NCBI GenBank assembly: GCA_035701825.1
Contig: DASSRK010000160.1
Location: 1-64,000 of the forward strand
Length of the DNA: 64,000 nucleotides
Source of the DNA: CADEED01 sp035701825
GTDB lineage: Bacteria; Pseudomonadota; Gammaproteobacteria; Steroidobacterales; Steroidobacteraceae
Direction of reading: 5' to 3'
The stretch's first letter is position 1; every line of letters begins with the position of its first letter. Below the pieces are notes generated by a model. It did no database searches and was not told the DNA's origin. It saw only the letters and a program-made list of their open reading frames with translations. The position numbers and the translations under genes were made by a program. Positions 1 through 8,032 of the stretch are shown piece by piece.

Positions 1-24
1 GCGTAGCGACGACGAGCGAACGCC

Positions 25-50
25 AAGAGCTTCCGTCTTCGGAAGCTCTT
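25..50. terminator. Perfect 11-bp hairpin, possible terminator
   Basis: Arms at 25-35 and 40-50 are exact reverse complements (AAGAGCTTCCG) around a 4-base loop. The hairpin lies about 100 bases beyond the stop of the minus-strand DUF4397 gene. No T-run follows on either strand, so factor-independent termination is only possible, not shown. Nothing else is recognisable in bases 1-153. Confidence 0.35.
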
Positions 51-153
51 GAAGCGCGATTTCCCTGCGGCCGAAAAAGGGAACCCGGAGCGCTGCGGCG
101 ACCACCCCGAGTCAGGCCTGTCCCCGTTTGTCAGGAAACGAGGAAGGTCCCCG

Positions 154-1461
154 TCAGCGATCTCTTCGCAGGACGCCGAGCGGCGTCGCGCCGTTGTCGG
201 TCAGGAAGAGCGTGTACACCGTGTTCGGCTGCAGCGTGATGCTGGTGCGCGTCAGCACCAGCGCGGCCGTGGAGGTGTTGGTGAGGTCGAACTGGTGATC
301 GGTGTCGCTCTGCACTTCGACCGGGTCGGAGACCTCGCCGACGAGCGTGCCTTCGATGATCGGCGAGAAGTCCATGGACAGCGTGAGTGGCGCACTCAGC
401 GTCGACATGGCATTCAACAGCCGCAGGCGGGTGCGCGAGGAGTTGGACGGGAGTCGGTTGTCGTCGACCACCAGCGTGGCCTGCGGGCCAGCGGCGTTGC
501 TCCACGCGAGCAGCGTGTAGTCGGCGCCGGCCTGCAGTTCGAGGTCGGGCACCGGTACCGCGGTGCCGTCGACGGTGAGCGTCACCGGCACCGCGCCGGC
601 CTCGAGCAGCGCGTACCGGTTGGCGATCACCCCGGCGGTCGCGGCGCTCAGCAGGCTCTTGCCGCCCGCCTGGATGCTGGTCGCGGCGCCGTTGGCGACC
701 CCCACCGCGGCGCGCAGCCGCGCCCTGGTGTTGTTCATCTTCTGCGGCTGTCCCTGCTGCGGTAGATAGACCGCGTTGGCGAGCATCCCGCCGCGCGACG
801 ACGTCAGGATCAGCGTGCCGATGCCCTTGTCGGCCAGCTGGAACGCGGGCAGGTCGAGTCGCACGTCGGTGTTGTCGCCGGCGGCCGTGACGCGCAGGCG
901 GAACGTGCCGCTGTCGGTCGAGAAGGCGACCACCGACGCGCCCGCGCTCGAGACCACCGGCGTGGTGTCGTCGAGGTCGGTGTCGGTATCGGTGAGGTAC
1001 ACGTCGAGCGCGCCCGCCGTGGACAGGTTCACGATGCCTAGCTTGTGCTCGCCGGGATCGGGCTCGTCCTGGGTGTCGTCGAGGCGCAGCGCGCCGAACG
1101 CGCCCGGCTCGCCGAAGGCGACGTAGGTATTGATGGCGCCCTCGGTCAGCTGCTCGCCGCCGAACGAGCGCAGGATGCTGCCCGAACCGGTGCGCTTGAG
1201 CTTGATGGTGTAGTCGTCGGGATCGAGCGTCACGTAGCCGCTCACGGCATCGAGCGCGACGGCGCTCGCCTGCGTCTCGTCTTCGTCGTCATCGTCGTCG
1301 TCGAGGTTGGTGATGAGGTCGAGCGAGCTGTATCCCGTGCTCAGGTTGAGCAGGCGGACCCGGGCGTCGCCCCCGTCGCCGTCGTCGCCCTTGCCGCCAC
1401 ACGCGGCGAGCAGCAGCAGCGCACAGCAGGTCGTGATCCGCGGGGCTGGATGTGTGTGCAT
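154..1461 (-). CDS. DUF4397 domain lipoprotein
   Basis: Secreted lipoprotein of 435 aa and unknown role. The N-terminus has a hydrophobic stretch ending in the lipobox-like LLLAAC followed by GGKGDDGDGG, so it should be lipid-anchored. The body is a repeat of DUF4397-type beta modules: phrases like VRLLNLSTG near the N-terminus recur as LGIVNLSTAG, ARLRAAVGVANGA and TRLRLLNAMS, each followed by a 'Y-T-L' strand. An acidic run (six Asp, then EDE) lies near residue 50. I chose ATG 1461 because GGAGAG sits 7 bases upstream; an ATG at 1476 is the alternative. It follows the BamA-type gene by about 20 bases on the same strand, so the two are probably co-transcribed. The family call is firm; the function is not known. 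Confidence 0.85.
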   Translation of the reverse strand: MHTHPAPRITTCCALLLLAACGGKGDDGDGGDARVRLLNLSTGYSSLDLITNLDDDDDDEDETQASAVALDAVSGYVTLDPDDYTIKLKRTGSGSILRSFGGEQLTEGAINTYVAFGEPGAFGALRLDDTQDEPDPGEHKLGIVNLSTAGALDVYLTDTDTDLDDTTPVVSSAGASVVAFSTDSGTFRLRVTAAGDNTDVRLDLPAFQLADKGIGTLILTSSRGGMLANAVYLPQQGQPQKMNNTRARLRAAVGVANGAATSIQAGGKSLLSAATAGVIANRYALLEAGAVPVTLTVDGTAVPVPDLELQAGADYTLLAWSNAAGPQATLVVDDNRLPSNSSRTRLRLLNAMSTLSAPLTLSMDFSPIIEGTLVGEVSDPVEVQSDTDHQFDLTNTSTAALVLTRTSITLQPNTVYTLFLTDNGATPLGVLRRDR

Positions 1462-1481
1462 GAATCGACTCTCCATCGGCG

Positions 1482-3899
1482 TCAGAACGCCTGGCCAACC
1501 GAGAACTGGATTTCCTCGAGCACGTCGCCGTACTGCCGCCGCGTCTCCTCCTGGTAGCGCAGCGGGTAGGCGTACGAAAGGCGGAACAGGCCCAACGGCG
1601 ACAGCCACTGCAGCGAGACGCCGGCCGAGACGCGCAGCTCCGAGAGATCGAAGGGGTACTCGACCCGGTCGCCGCGCTTGTTGCGGAAGGTGGTGTCGCC
1701 CAGGTAGTAAGACTGCCCGGCGTCGACGAACAGGCTGAGGCGCGCCGAATTCGCGAACTTCGCCGGCAGCGGCATGATGGCCTCGAGCTGCGCGGAGACA
1801 CCCGCGTCGCCGCCGTACGGGTTGCCGAGCGAGTCGCGCGGCCCGAGCGTGCCGTCGCGGAAGCCGCGCACCGAATCGCTGCCGCCGGCCAGGACGTGGC
1901 GGTTGGGCGGAATGGCGGTGGTGTCGCCGAGCGCGGTACCCCAGCCGAGGTTGGTGGTGAGCGAGAACGGGATCTCGTCGACCAGCGGGATCGGCAGGCG
2001 GAAGAATTGCTGCGAACGGAAGTTCGCCAACGCGAATTCCACCGACCCGCCCGGCGGCGTGATGCTGAGGTTCAGGCGGTACATGCTGCCGCGCGTGGCA
2101 AACAGGTAGCGGTCGCGGCTGTCGTGCAGCCAGCTGGCCGTGAGCTCGAGCGTGTCGACGATCGTCCCCAGCACCGGGTCGCTGCCGACGCGCCGGTAGT
2201 AGTCGTCGCCGTTGTTGCGCACCCAGTCGCGCAGCTGCGTGGAGCTGCTGTACACCGTGGACAGGTCCGCGTGGCTCCACGTGAGCCCGAAGTTGACGGA
2301 CTGTTCCTCCGCGAGTGGATAGCCGATGGCGAACCCGGCGCTGTACGTCTCGGTGGAGAACTGCGAGAACGACGAGGTGAGCCGCTCCTGCTCGACGTAC
2401 GAGGCGCTGAGCGAGCGCGACACGCCGTCGGCGGTGAAATAGGGATCGGTGTGCGCGACGCTGAAGATCCTGCCGTACCGGCCGCCGTTGAATTCCAGCG
2501 CCAGCCGGTTGCCGCTGCCGAACAGGTTGCTGTCGACGAGAGAGCCGTTGAGCATCACCGACTGGCGCTCGGAATAGCCGATGCCGCCGGAGACCTGCGA
2601 CGACGCCCGCTCCTCGATGCTGAAGTCGACGTCGACCAGGTCGCGTGTGCCCTCGACCGGGTGCGTCTCGAACTCCACGTTCTCGAGAAACGGCAGCTGC
2701 TTCAGGCGCTCCTCGGAGCGCAGCAGCGCGCCGTTCGACAAGGTGCCGCCTTCGAGCTGGCGAACCTCGCGGCGCAGCACGTCGTCACGCGTCTTTTCCA
2801 CGCCCTTGAAGTCGATGTGCCGCACGTAGGTGCGCGCATTGGGCTCCACTTCGAAAGTCAGGGAGATCTCGTGGGTCACCGGATCGGGCGCCGGCACCGC
2901 GGTCACCTGCGCGAAGGCGAAGCCCGCTTCGCCGAGGCGGTTGCGGATGGCCTCCTCGCTCGACGCGATCAGGTGCTGCGAATACAGGTCGCCCGGATGC
3001 ACCTGCAGGTACTGGCGCAACACGATTTCCGGCACCGCGAAGCGGCCGGCGAGTTTCACCGCGCCGGTCTTCCAGGTGGCGCCTTCGAACACGTTCACCG
3101 TGATGTACAGGTCGTCCTTGCCGGGCGCGAGCGCCACCTGCGTGGAGGTGATCTCGAAATCCGCGTAGCCGCGATCCAGGTACCAGGAACGGATCCTTTC
3201 CAGGTCGCCTTCCAGCTGCTGTTTCGAGTACTTGTCGTCGCCGCGGTAGAACGACAGCAGGTTGGTCTTGCCGAGCTCCAGCATGCGCAGCAGCTCCTGG
3301 TCGCTGAAGCGCGTGTTGCCGGTGATGTTGATGTCGCGGATGCGGGCGCGCCTGCCTTCGTCGATGTCGACCCGTACGTCGACCAGGTTGCCCGGGAGCT
3401 CCTCGACCGTGGGATCCACGCGCACCGAGTAGCGGCCGCGCGAGTAGTACTGCTCGGTGAGGAACTGGCGCACGTCCTCGAGCGTGGAACGGTTGAAGAT
3501 CCTGCCGTTCGCGAGCCCCACGTTGCGCAGCGACTTCAGCAGCTCGTCGCTCTTGATCTCCTTGTTGCCCGCGACCGAGAAGCTGCGGATCGAGGGCCGC
3601 TCCCGCACCACGACCAGCAGCACCTCCCCGTCGCGGCGCAGCTCGACGTCGCGGAAGAAGCCGGTGTCGTACACCGCGCGCAGCGCCTCGCGCGCGTGCG
3701 CGGTGTCGAGGATGTCGCCCACGTCGACGGGCAGCGCGGTGAACACCGCGCCCTCGGAGATGCGCTGCAGGCCTTCCACCCGGATGTCGGCCACGGTGAA
3801 GGGCAGGTTGTCCTGCGCCTGCGCGGCCGCCGACACGCACAGCCACAGGCAGCACGTGAAGTGCCACCCGATGCCGCGCCCCCCAACCAGCAATGTCAT
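1482..3899 (-). CDS. bamA: Outer membrane protein assembly factor BamA
   Basis: An 805-aa Omp85 protein that would fold and insert beta-barrel proteins into the outer membrane. A signal peptide (about 1-29, ending AAAQAQ) is followed by five POTRA domains (about 33-430; first one starts FTVADIRVEGLQRIS). A C-terminal 16-strand barrel carries the diagnostic VRGF motif near residue 677 and ends in Phe, as expected of a Bam substrate and of BamA itself. Length matches the family (about 760-810). The usual neighbours (rseP, skp/ompH, lpxD, fabZ) are absent. The only companion is a DUF4397 lipoprotein gene downstream, so this could be the housekeeping gene at an unusual site or a second copy. Divergent from the OmpR-type gene across about 120 bases. 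Confidence 0.93.
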   Translation of the reverse strand: MTLLVGGRGIGWHFTCCLWLCVSAAAQAQDNLPFTVADIRVEGLQRISEGAVFTALPVDVGDILDTAHAREALRAVYDTGFFRDVELRRDGEVLLVVVRERPSIRSFSVAGNKEIKSDELLKSLRNVGLANGRIFNRSTLEDVRQFLTEQYYSRGRYSVRVDPTVEELPGNLVDVRVDIDEGRRARIRDINITGNTRFSDQELLRMLELGKTNLLSFYRGDDKYSKQQLEGDLERIRSWYLDRGYADFEITSTQVALAPGKDDLYITVNVFEGATWKTGAVKLAGRFAVPEIVLRQYLQVHPGDLYSQHLIASSEEAIRNRLGEAGFAFAQVTAVPAPDPVTHEISLTFEVEPNARTYVRHIDFKGVEKTRDDVLRREVRQLEGGTLSNGALLRSEERLKQLPFLENVEFETHPVEGTRDLVDVDFSIEERASSQVSGGIGYSERQSVMLNGSLVDSNLFGSGNRLALEFNGGRYGRIFSVAHTDPYFTADGVSRSLSASYVEQERLTSSFSQFSTETYSAGFAIGYPLAEEQSVNFGLTWSHADLSTVYSSSTQLRDWVRNNGDDYYRRVGSDPVLGTIVDTLELTASWLHDSRDRYLFATRGSMYRLNLSITPPGGSVEFALANFRSQQFFRLPIPLVDEIPFSLTTNLGWGTALGDTTAIPPNRHVLAGGSDSVRGFRDGTLGPRDSLGNPYGGDAGVSAQLEAIMPLPAKFANSARLSLFVDAGQSYYLGDTTFRNKRGDRVEYPFDLSELRVSAGVSLQWLSPLGLFRLSYAYPLRYQEETRRQYGDVLEEIQFSVGQAF

Positions 3900-4020
3900 G
3901 CCGTGTTCCGACCGTGCGACACGGCCGGTAGTTCGATGGAACTTGTTTCAGGTTGTTAAGGTCTGTATCCGCGTCGCCGCGCGGAACTCTTCGGGTCGCC
4001 CGCGGCAATGTCTCCACTCG

Positions 4021-4728
4021 ATGACCCGACATATCCTCATCTGCGACGGCGAACGCGAGGCGCGCACCACGCTGGCCGCGCATCTCGAGCGCCACGGCTT
4101 TCGCGTCACCGTGACCGCGGGCGGCGCGCTGCTGCGCGCCCTGGAGCGCGCGCGCATCGATGCCGTGATCCTCGGCCTGCAGGCGGACGGCGAAGACGGG
4201 TTGCGCGTTTTCCGCAGCGTGCGCGACGCCAGCGACGTGCCGTTGCTGCTGCTCGCGGCGCGCGCCGACGAGGTCGAGCGGCTGGTCGCGCTCGAGCTGG
4301 GTGCCGACGAATACCTGGAAAAGCCGGTGAATCCGCGCGAAATCCTCGCGCGCCTGCGCAACATCCTGCGGCGCAGCGGCGCGCTCGCGCACCCGCCGCT
4401 GACGCGCGCGCGGCTGTTCCGCTTCGGCGGGTGGCAGCTCGACGTCGTGGCGCGCGAGCTGAGCGGCCCCGACGGCCGCGCGGCCGGCCTGCGCAACTCC
4501 GAGTACCGCGTGCTCGCGTCGCTGCTGGCGCACGGCAACCGCGTGGTGTCGCGGTTGAAGCTCATCGAGCTGGCGCGCGGCCGCGACGCGCTGCCCTTCG
4601 ATCGCAGCATCGACGTGCGCATCAGCAGGCTGCGCCAGGTACTCGGCGACGATGCGCGCCTGCCGCGCATCATCAAGACCGTACACGGTGAAGGTTATGT
4701 CATCGGCGTGCCCGTCGAGCGTAGCTGA
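4021..4728 (+). CDS. Atypical OmpR-family response regulator without phospho-Asp
   Basis: A 235-aa protein with an N-terminal receiver fold (1-120) and a C-terminal OmpR/PhoB winged helix (about 137-230; the recognition part holds SIDVRISRLRQVLG and IKTVHGEGYV). The receiver is degenerate. The position that should hold the phosphorylated Asp is Gly52 (ILGLQADGEDG), the conserved Thr is Ala79 (LLLLAARADEVE), and the acidic pocket is D9-G-E11. Lys101 before Pro is kept. I checked the Gly52 codon (GGC) in the DNA. No histidine kinase gene lies beside it. It probably binds DNA independently of phosphorylation. Start ATG 4021 gives a standard receiver N-terminus. It lies just before the ECF sigma cassette and is divergent from bamA, so it may control either. 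Confidence 0.88.
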   Translation: MTRHILICDGEREARTTLAAHLERHGFRVTVTAGGALLRALERARIDAVILGLQADGEDGLRVFRSVRDASDVPLLLLAARADEVERLVALELGADEYLEKPVNPREILARLRNILRRSGALAHPPLTRARLFRFGGWQLDVVARELSGPDGRAAGLRNSEYRVLASLLAHGNRVVSRLKLIELARGRDALPFDRSIDVRISRLRQVLGDDARLPRIIKTVHGEGYVIGVPVERS

Positions 4729-4789
4729 GCCAGGCTGGAACTTTTGCCGCGCGCGTGACCCCAACGCGTGGGACAGGCGGCGCGAGCAC

Positions 4790-5377
4790 ATGAAAAAAGA
4801 CAGCGAGGATCGCGAACGCATGGCGCGCCTGGTGGCCGGCGATGCCGGGGCGCTGCACGAGCTCTACGAGAAGCACGGCCGCGCACTGCTGAGGTTTTCC
4901 CGCGCGATGTGCCATTCGCGCCAGTCGGCCGAGGACCTGGTGCACGACACCTTCGTCGAGTTGATGCGCGGAGCGCGGCTGTTCGACCCGGCGCAGGGCA
5001 GCGCGTTCGCGTACCTGTGCGGCGTGCTCCGCCACCGCGTCAGCCGGCATTTCCGCCAGCAGAAGCGCTGGGTGGAGCTGCCGGACGGGCATGACGCGCA
5101 GGCCGCCGGCCACGATCCGGCCGACGAGCTGGCGCGCTCCGAGGCGAGCGCGGTGTTCCGCCGCGCCATGCTCGAGCTGCCGGTGCGGCACCGCGAGATC
5201 ATCGCGCTCTGCGATCTCGAGGAGCTGCCGTATCACACCGTCGCCGCCATTCTCGATTGCCCCGTCGGCACCGTGCGCTCGCGGCTGCATCGCGCCCGCG
5301 CGCTGCTGACGTTGCGGCTGGCCTCGCTCGAGCTGGTGGACCTCGAGGACCAGCCGCCGCTGGCGCAACTGTCATGA
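4790..5377 (+). CDS. ECF-type RNA polymerase sigma factor
   Basis: A 195-aa sigma-70 family protein of the extracytoplasmic-function group. Region 2 spans about residues 20-90 (LYEKHGRALLRFSRAM, then SAEDLVHDTFVELM with the typical region 2.2 pattern). Region 4 spans about 125-180 (LPVRHREIIALCDLEELPY, then GTVRSRLHRAR, the helix-turn-helix). ATG 4790 gives the normal family length; the longer frame upstream adds no conserved sequence. Its stop overlaps the start of the next gene (ATGA at 5374-5377), so it is translationally coupled to a membrane protein that probably inhibits it. Promoter targets cannot be told from this window. Confidence 0.93.
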   Translation: MKKDSEDRERMARLVAGDAGALHELYEKHGRALLRFSRAMCHSRQSAEDLVHDTFVELMRGARLFDPAQGSAFAYLCGVLRHRVSRHFRQQKRWVELPDGHDAQAAGHDPADELARSEASAVFRRAMLELPVRHREIIALCDLEELPYHTVAAILDCPVGTVRSRLHRARALLTLRLASLELVDLEDQPPLAQLS

Positions 5378-5898
5378 CCGATACGCTCCATCCCCAGGTC
5401 GAGTCGCTGCTCGCGCGCTATCGCGCGGCACTCAGGGACACGACGCCCTCGGATACCCTTGATGCGCGGATGGCCGCGTTGGTCGCAGCGGGCCGGCGGG
5501 AAATCTCCGCTCCACGGCGCGTGCGCCGGCGCGGCCCGCGCTATTGGGCCGCGGCCGCCGCGGTGGCGACCTTCGCCATCGCCACCGGCATCTGCATCGG
5601 CATGCGCCTCGAGCGCGGCGCACCGCGCGCGCAACTGCCGGCACGGTCGGCCGCCTTGCCCGTGGATTTCTCGATGTGGCCGGCCGATTCCGTCTCCCTG
5701 CAGATTCCCGCGGAGTATTCGCCGCAGGGCACGCTGGTGGCCGTGGACCCGCGCGCCCGGGGCGGCGGCAAGCGCTACTGGGTGGACGTGGTGGTGTCGA
5801 ATGACGGCACGGTGCGCATCGAGCGCGTGGTGCCGTCCGAGGCCGCCGACCAGCAGACGCCGGGGGTGCCCGATGGCATCACGCTGCAGGCGCCGTAG
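5374..5898 (+). CDS. Putative membrane anti-sigma factor
   Basis: A 174-aa single-pass membrane protein. It has an N-terminal cytoplasmic part (about 1-55, with a basic RRVRRRG patch), one transmembrane helix (about 58-78, AAAAAVATFAIATG) and a periplasmic C-terminal domain of about 95 residues. The position directly after an ECF sigma gene, with a 4-base ATGA overlap, is the classic anti-sigma arrangement. The zinc-binding HxxxCxxC motif of ZAS-type anti-sigma factors is not present, so it would be a non-zinc type. The assignment rests on context and topology, not on a recognised domain. Its 3' end overlaps the next gene by 26 bases. Confidence 0.65.
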   Translation: MTDTLHPQVESLLARYRAALRDTTPSDTLDARMAALVAAGRREISAPRRVRRRGPRYWAAAAAVATFAIATGICIGMRLERGAPRAQLPARSAALPVDFSMWPADSVSLQIPAEYSPQGTLVAVDPRARGGGKRYWVDVVVSNDGTVRIERVVPSEAADQQTPGVPDGITLQAP

Positions 5899-6652
5899 CG
5901 CGACCTGGCTGCTGCTGGCGTGCGCGCTGGCGGCACTGCCGCGAGCGCAGGCGCAGGGCGTCGCCACCTGCCCGGCAACGCCCGGCGCCAATCCTGCCGG
6001 CGGCGGGCCTAACAATGTTCGCATGGTGACCGGCGTGCCCTACTCGGCGCTCGGCACCAGCGAGACCGTGGTCACGCTGCCCGATGGCAGCCGCGTGGTA
6101 CGGCGGAACATCATCCGCCAGTGGCGCGACCGGGATGGCCGCACGCGCTCGGAGATCTCGCTGAGCACGGTGGGCGGCAGCCAGCCCGTGGAGCTCAACA
6201 CCCGCGTGACGGTCATCGACGATCCGGCCGCCGGCGAGCGCTACATGCTGCGGCCCGGGGAAAAAGTGGCGGTGACCGTGCCCATCGTGCCCTGTCGTCC
6301 TGGCGCGGGCGCGCTCGAGCCCGGTCTGGCCGGCGGCCCGCCGCGTCCGTCGAACCTGCCGATCCACGTGTCGGCGCCGGTGCCACTGGGCGAGCGCCAG
6401 GTCGATGGCGAGACCGTGGCGGGACGGCGCATCGAGGCCACCATACCGGCGGGCGCCATCGGCAATCCGCGGCCCATCCGGATGTCCGCCGAGCAGTGGT
6501 ATGGCAAGGATCTGCAGGTGGTGGTCGAGGCTATCTACCGGGATCCGCGCAGCGGGGAGACTCGCTACCGGCTGAGCCACATCGAGCGTGCCGAGCCGGA
6601 CGCGGCGTTGTTCCAGGTACCTGACAACTACCGCCGCGAGCGACGCCAATAA
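5873..6652 (+). CDS. Secreted protein of unknown function in sigma cassette
   Basis: A 259-aa protein with a signal peptide (TWLLLACALAALPRAQAQ, cleavage after AQAQ). The mature part is rich in short beta strands (VVTLPDGSRVVRRNIIRQW, then SEISLSTVGG) and ends with a segment about a modified, possibly cross-linked or sensed residue pattern that I do not recognise. It starts inside the end of the anti-sigma-like gene (26-base overlap in another frame), so the three genes form one transcript. It may be the envelope component monitored by, or acting on, the sigma/anti-sigma pair. No family could be named with confidence. The gene ends 70 bases before the convergent PLP-enzyme gene. Confidence 0.7.
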   Translation: MASRCRRRSATWLLLACALAALPRAQAQGVATCPATPGANPAGGGPNNVRMVTGVPYSALGTSETVVTLPDGSRVVRRNIIRQWRDRDGRTRSEISLSTVGGSQPVELNTRVTVIDDPAAGERYMLRPGEKVAVTVPIVPCRPGAGALEPGLAGGPPRPSNLPIHVSAPVPLGERQVDGETVAGRRIEATIPAGAIGNPRPIRMSAEQWYGKDLQVVVEAIYRDPRSGETRYRLSHIERAEPDAALFQVPDNYRRERRQ

Positions 6653-6653
6653 G

Positions 6654-6668
6654 GGGGACATTCCTCAT
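6654..6668. repeat. 15-bp dispersed word, copy 1
   Basis: The word GGGGACATTCCTCAT sits directly after the TAA of the plus-strand gene ending at 6652 and before the convergent stop at 6722. It runs into a 12-bp palindrome TTTCCCGGGAAA (6668-6679). An identical word lies at 54153-54167, also between convergent stops. It may be the end of a degraded mobile or REP-like element. Confidence 0.6.
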
Positions 6669-6721
6669 TTCCCGGGAAAGCGGGCACAGGCTGACTCGCA
6701 TCCCGTCCGTGGGCTCTCGAT

Positions 6722-8023
6722 TCATATCTTTTCGAGCGCCTGCTCCAGGTCGGCGACCAGGTCGTCGGCGTTTTCGATGCCTACGGAGATGCGGATCATC
6801 GCGTCGGTGATGCCGAGGCGGTCGCGGGTTTCCTTGGGCACGCCGGAATGCGTGGTGGATGCGGGGTGCGAGATCAGGGTTTCGGTGCCGCCGAGGCTCA
6901 CGGCCAGTTTCATGACCTGCAGCGCGTCGAGGAAGCGGAAGGCCTCGGCTTCGCCGCCGCGGATCGAGAACGCGAAAGTCGAGCCGGCGCTGTGGCATTG
7001 GCGCGCGAACACCTCGGCGCGCGGATCGCCGGGCTTCAGGTGACCGAGGTAGTTGACGCTCGCCACTTTCGGATGCTGCGCCAGGTAGCCCGCCACGCGG
7101 CCGGCGTTCTCCGATGCCGCGCGCATGCGCAGCGCCAGCGTCTCCATCGAGCGCATGATCATCCACGAGGTGTTCGGATCGAGCTGCGTGCCCAGGCTGC
7201 TGCGCAGCTGGCGCACCGGCGTCACCAGCGCCTTCGGCCCGATCACGCCGCCCGCCACCAGGTCCGAGTGCCCGCCGACGTACTTGGTGAGCGAATACAT
7301 CACGAGGTCGGCGCCGTGCTCGAGGGGCTTCTGGTACACCGGCCCGAGGAAGGTGTTGTCCACGGCCACCGGCGGGCGTGCACCGCCCTGCTGGCCGGCT
7401 ATCCACTCCGAGGCCTCGCGCCACACGCGCAGATCGACGAGCCCGTTGGTCGGATTCGCCGGCGTCTCGGTGACGAACAAGCCGACCTTGCCACCGCGCG
7501 CACGCGCCTTCTCGAGCGCGGCGCGCGCGCCCGCCATCACCGCCTCGCGGCTGATGGCATCGGGCACCGCTACGGCGCCGATGCCGAAGGCCGGCAGCGT
7601 ACGGTCGATCAGCGTCTCGGTGCCGCCGTACAGCGGCTGGCTCATGAGCAGCGTGTCGTTGGGCTTGAGGAACGCCCACAGCGTGGTGGAGATCGCCGAC
7701 ATGCCGCTGGAGAACACCGCGGCGGACTCGCCGCCCTCCCACAGCGCGAGGCGATCCTCGAGCACCTCGAGGTTCGGGTTATTGAAGCGCGAATACACCA
7801 GGCCCGCGCTCTTGCCGGGCGGCGGCGCGCGCCGGCCCGAGGTGTAGTCGAAGAAATCCTTGCCGTCCTGGGCGCTGCGGAACACGAAGGTCGAGGTCAG
7901 GAAGATCGGCGGCTTGAGCGCGCCTTCGGACAGTGCCGGATCGAACCCGTACCCCATCATCTGGGTCTCGGGCTGCAAGGTGCGATTGCCGACCTTGCGC
8001 TTGTGATAGGTATCCGCGCTCAT
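6722..8023 (-). CDS. Cystathionine gamma-synthase/lyase family PLP enzyme
   Basis: A 433-aa fold-type I PLP enzyme of the trans-sulfuration group (cystathionine gamma-synthase, gamma-lyase, methionine gamma-lyase). It acts in the cytoplasm on sulfur amino acids. The Schiff-base lysine is Lys247 in YSLTKYVGGHSDL. SSGMSAI (about 105-111) is the phosphate-binding loop, the catalytic Tyr lies in QPLYGGT, and VDNTF provides the ring-stacking Asp. A short insertion after SGRRAPPPGKSAG is typical of the longer bacterial subgroup of about 430 aa, whose exact substrate is unsettled. AAGGAG stands 5 bases before ATG 8023. It starts 9 bases after the PhzF-like gene, so both are probably one transcript. 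Confidence 0.9.
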   Translation of the reverse strand: MSADTYHKRKVGNRTLQPETQMMGYGFDPALSEGALKPPIFLTSTFVFRSAQDGKDFFDYTSGRRAPPPGKSAGLVYSRFNNPNLEVLEDRLALWEGGESAAVFSSGMSAISTTLWAFLKPNDTLLMSQPLYGGTETLIDRTLPAFGIGAVAVPDAISREAVMAGARAALEKARARGGKVGLFVTETPANPTNGLVDLRVWREASEWIAGQQGGARPPVAVDNTFLGPVYQKPLEHGADLVMYSLTKYVGGHSDLVAGGVIGPKALVTPVRQLRSSLGTQLDPNTSWMIMRSMETLALRMRAASENAGRVAGYLAQHPKVASVNYLGHLKPGDPRAEVFARQCHSAGSTFAFSIRGGEAEAFRFLDALQVMKLAVSLGGTETLISHPASTTHSGVPKETRDRLGITDAMIRISVGIENADDLVADLEQALEKI

Positions 8024-8032
8024 GAGCGCTCC

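Noticed and set aside
1265..1310. GTC/ATC trinucleotide run as a microsatellite
   Set aside because: It simply encodes the Asp-rich stretch of the DUF4397 lipoprotein.
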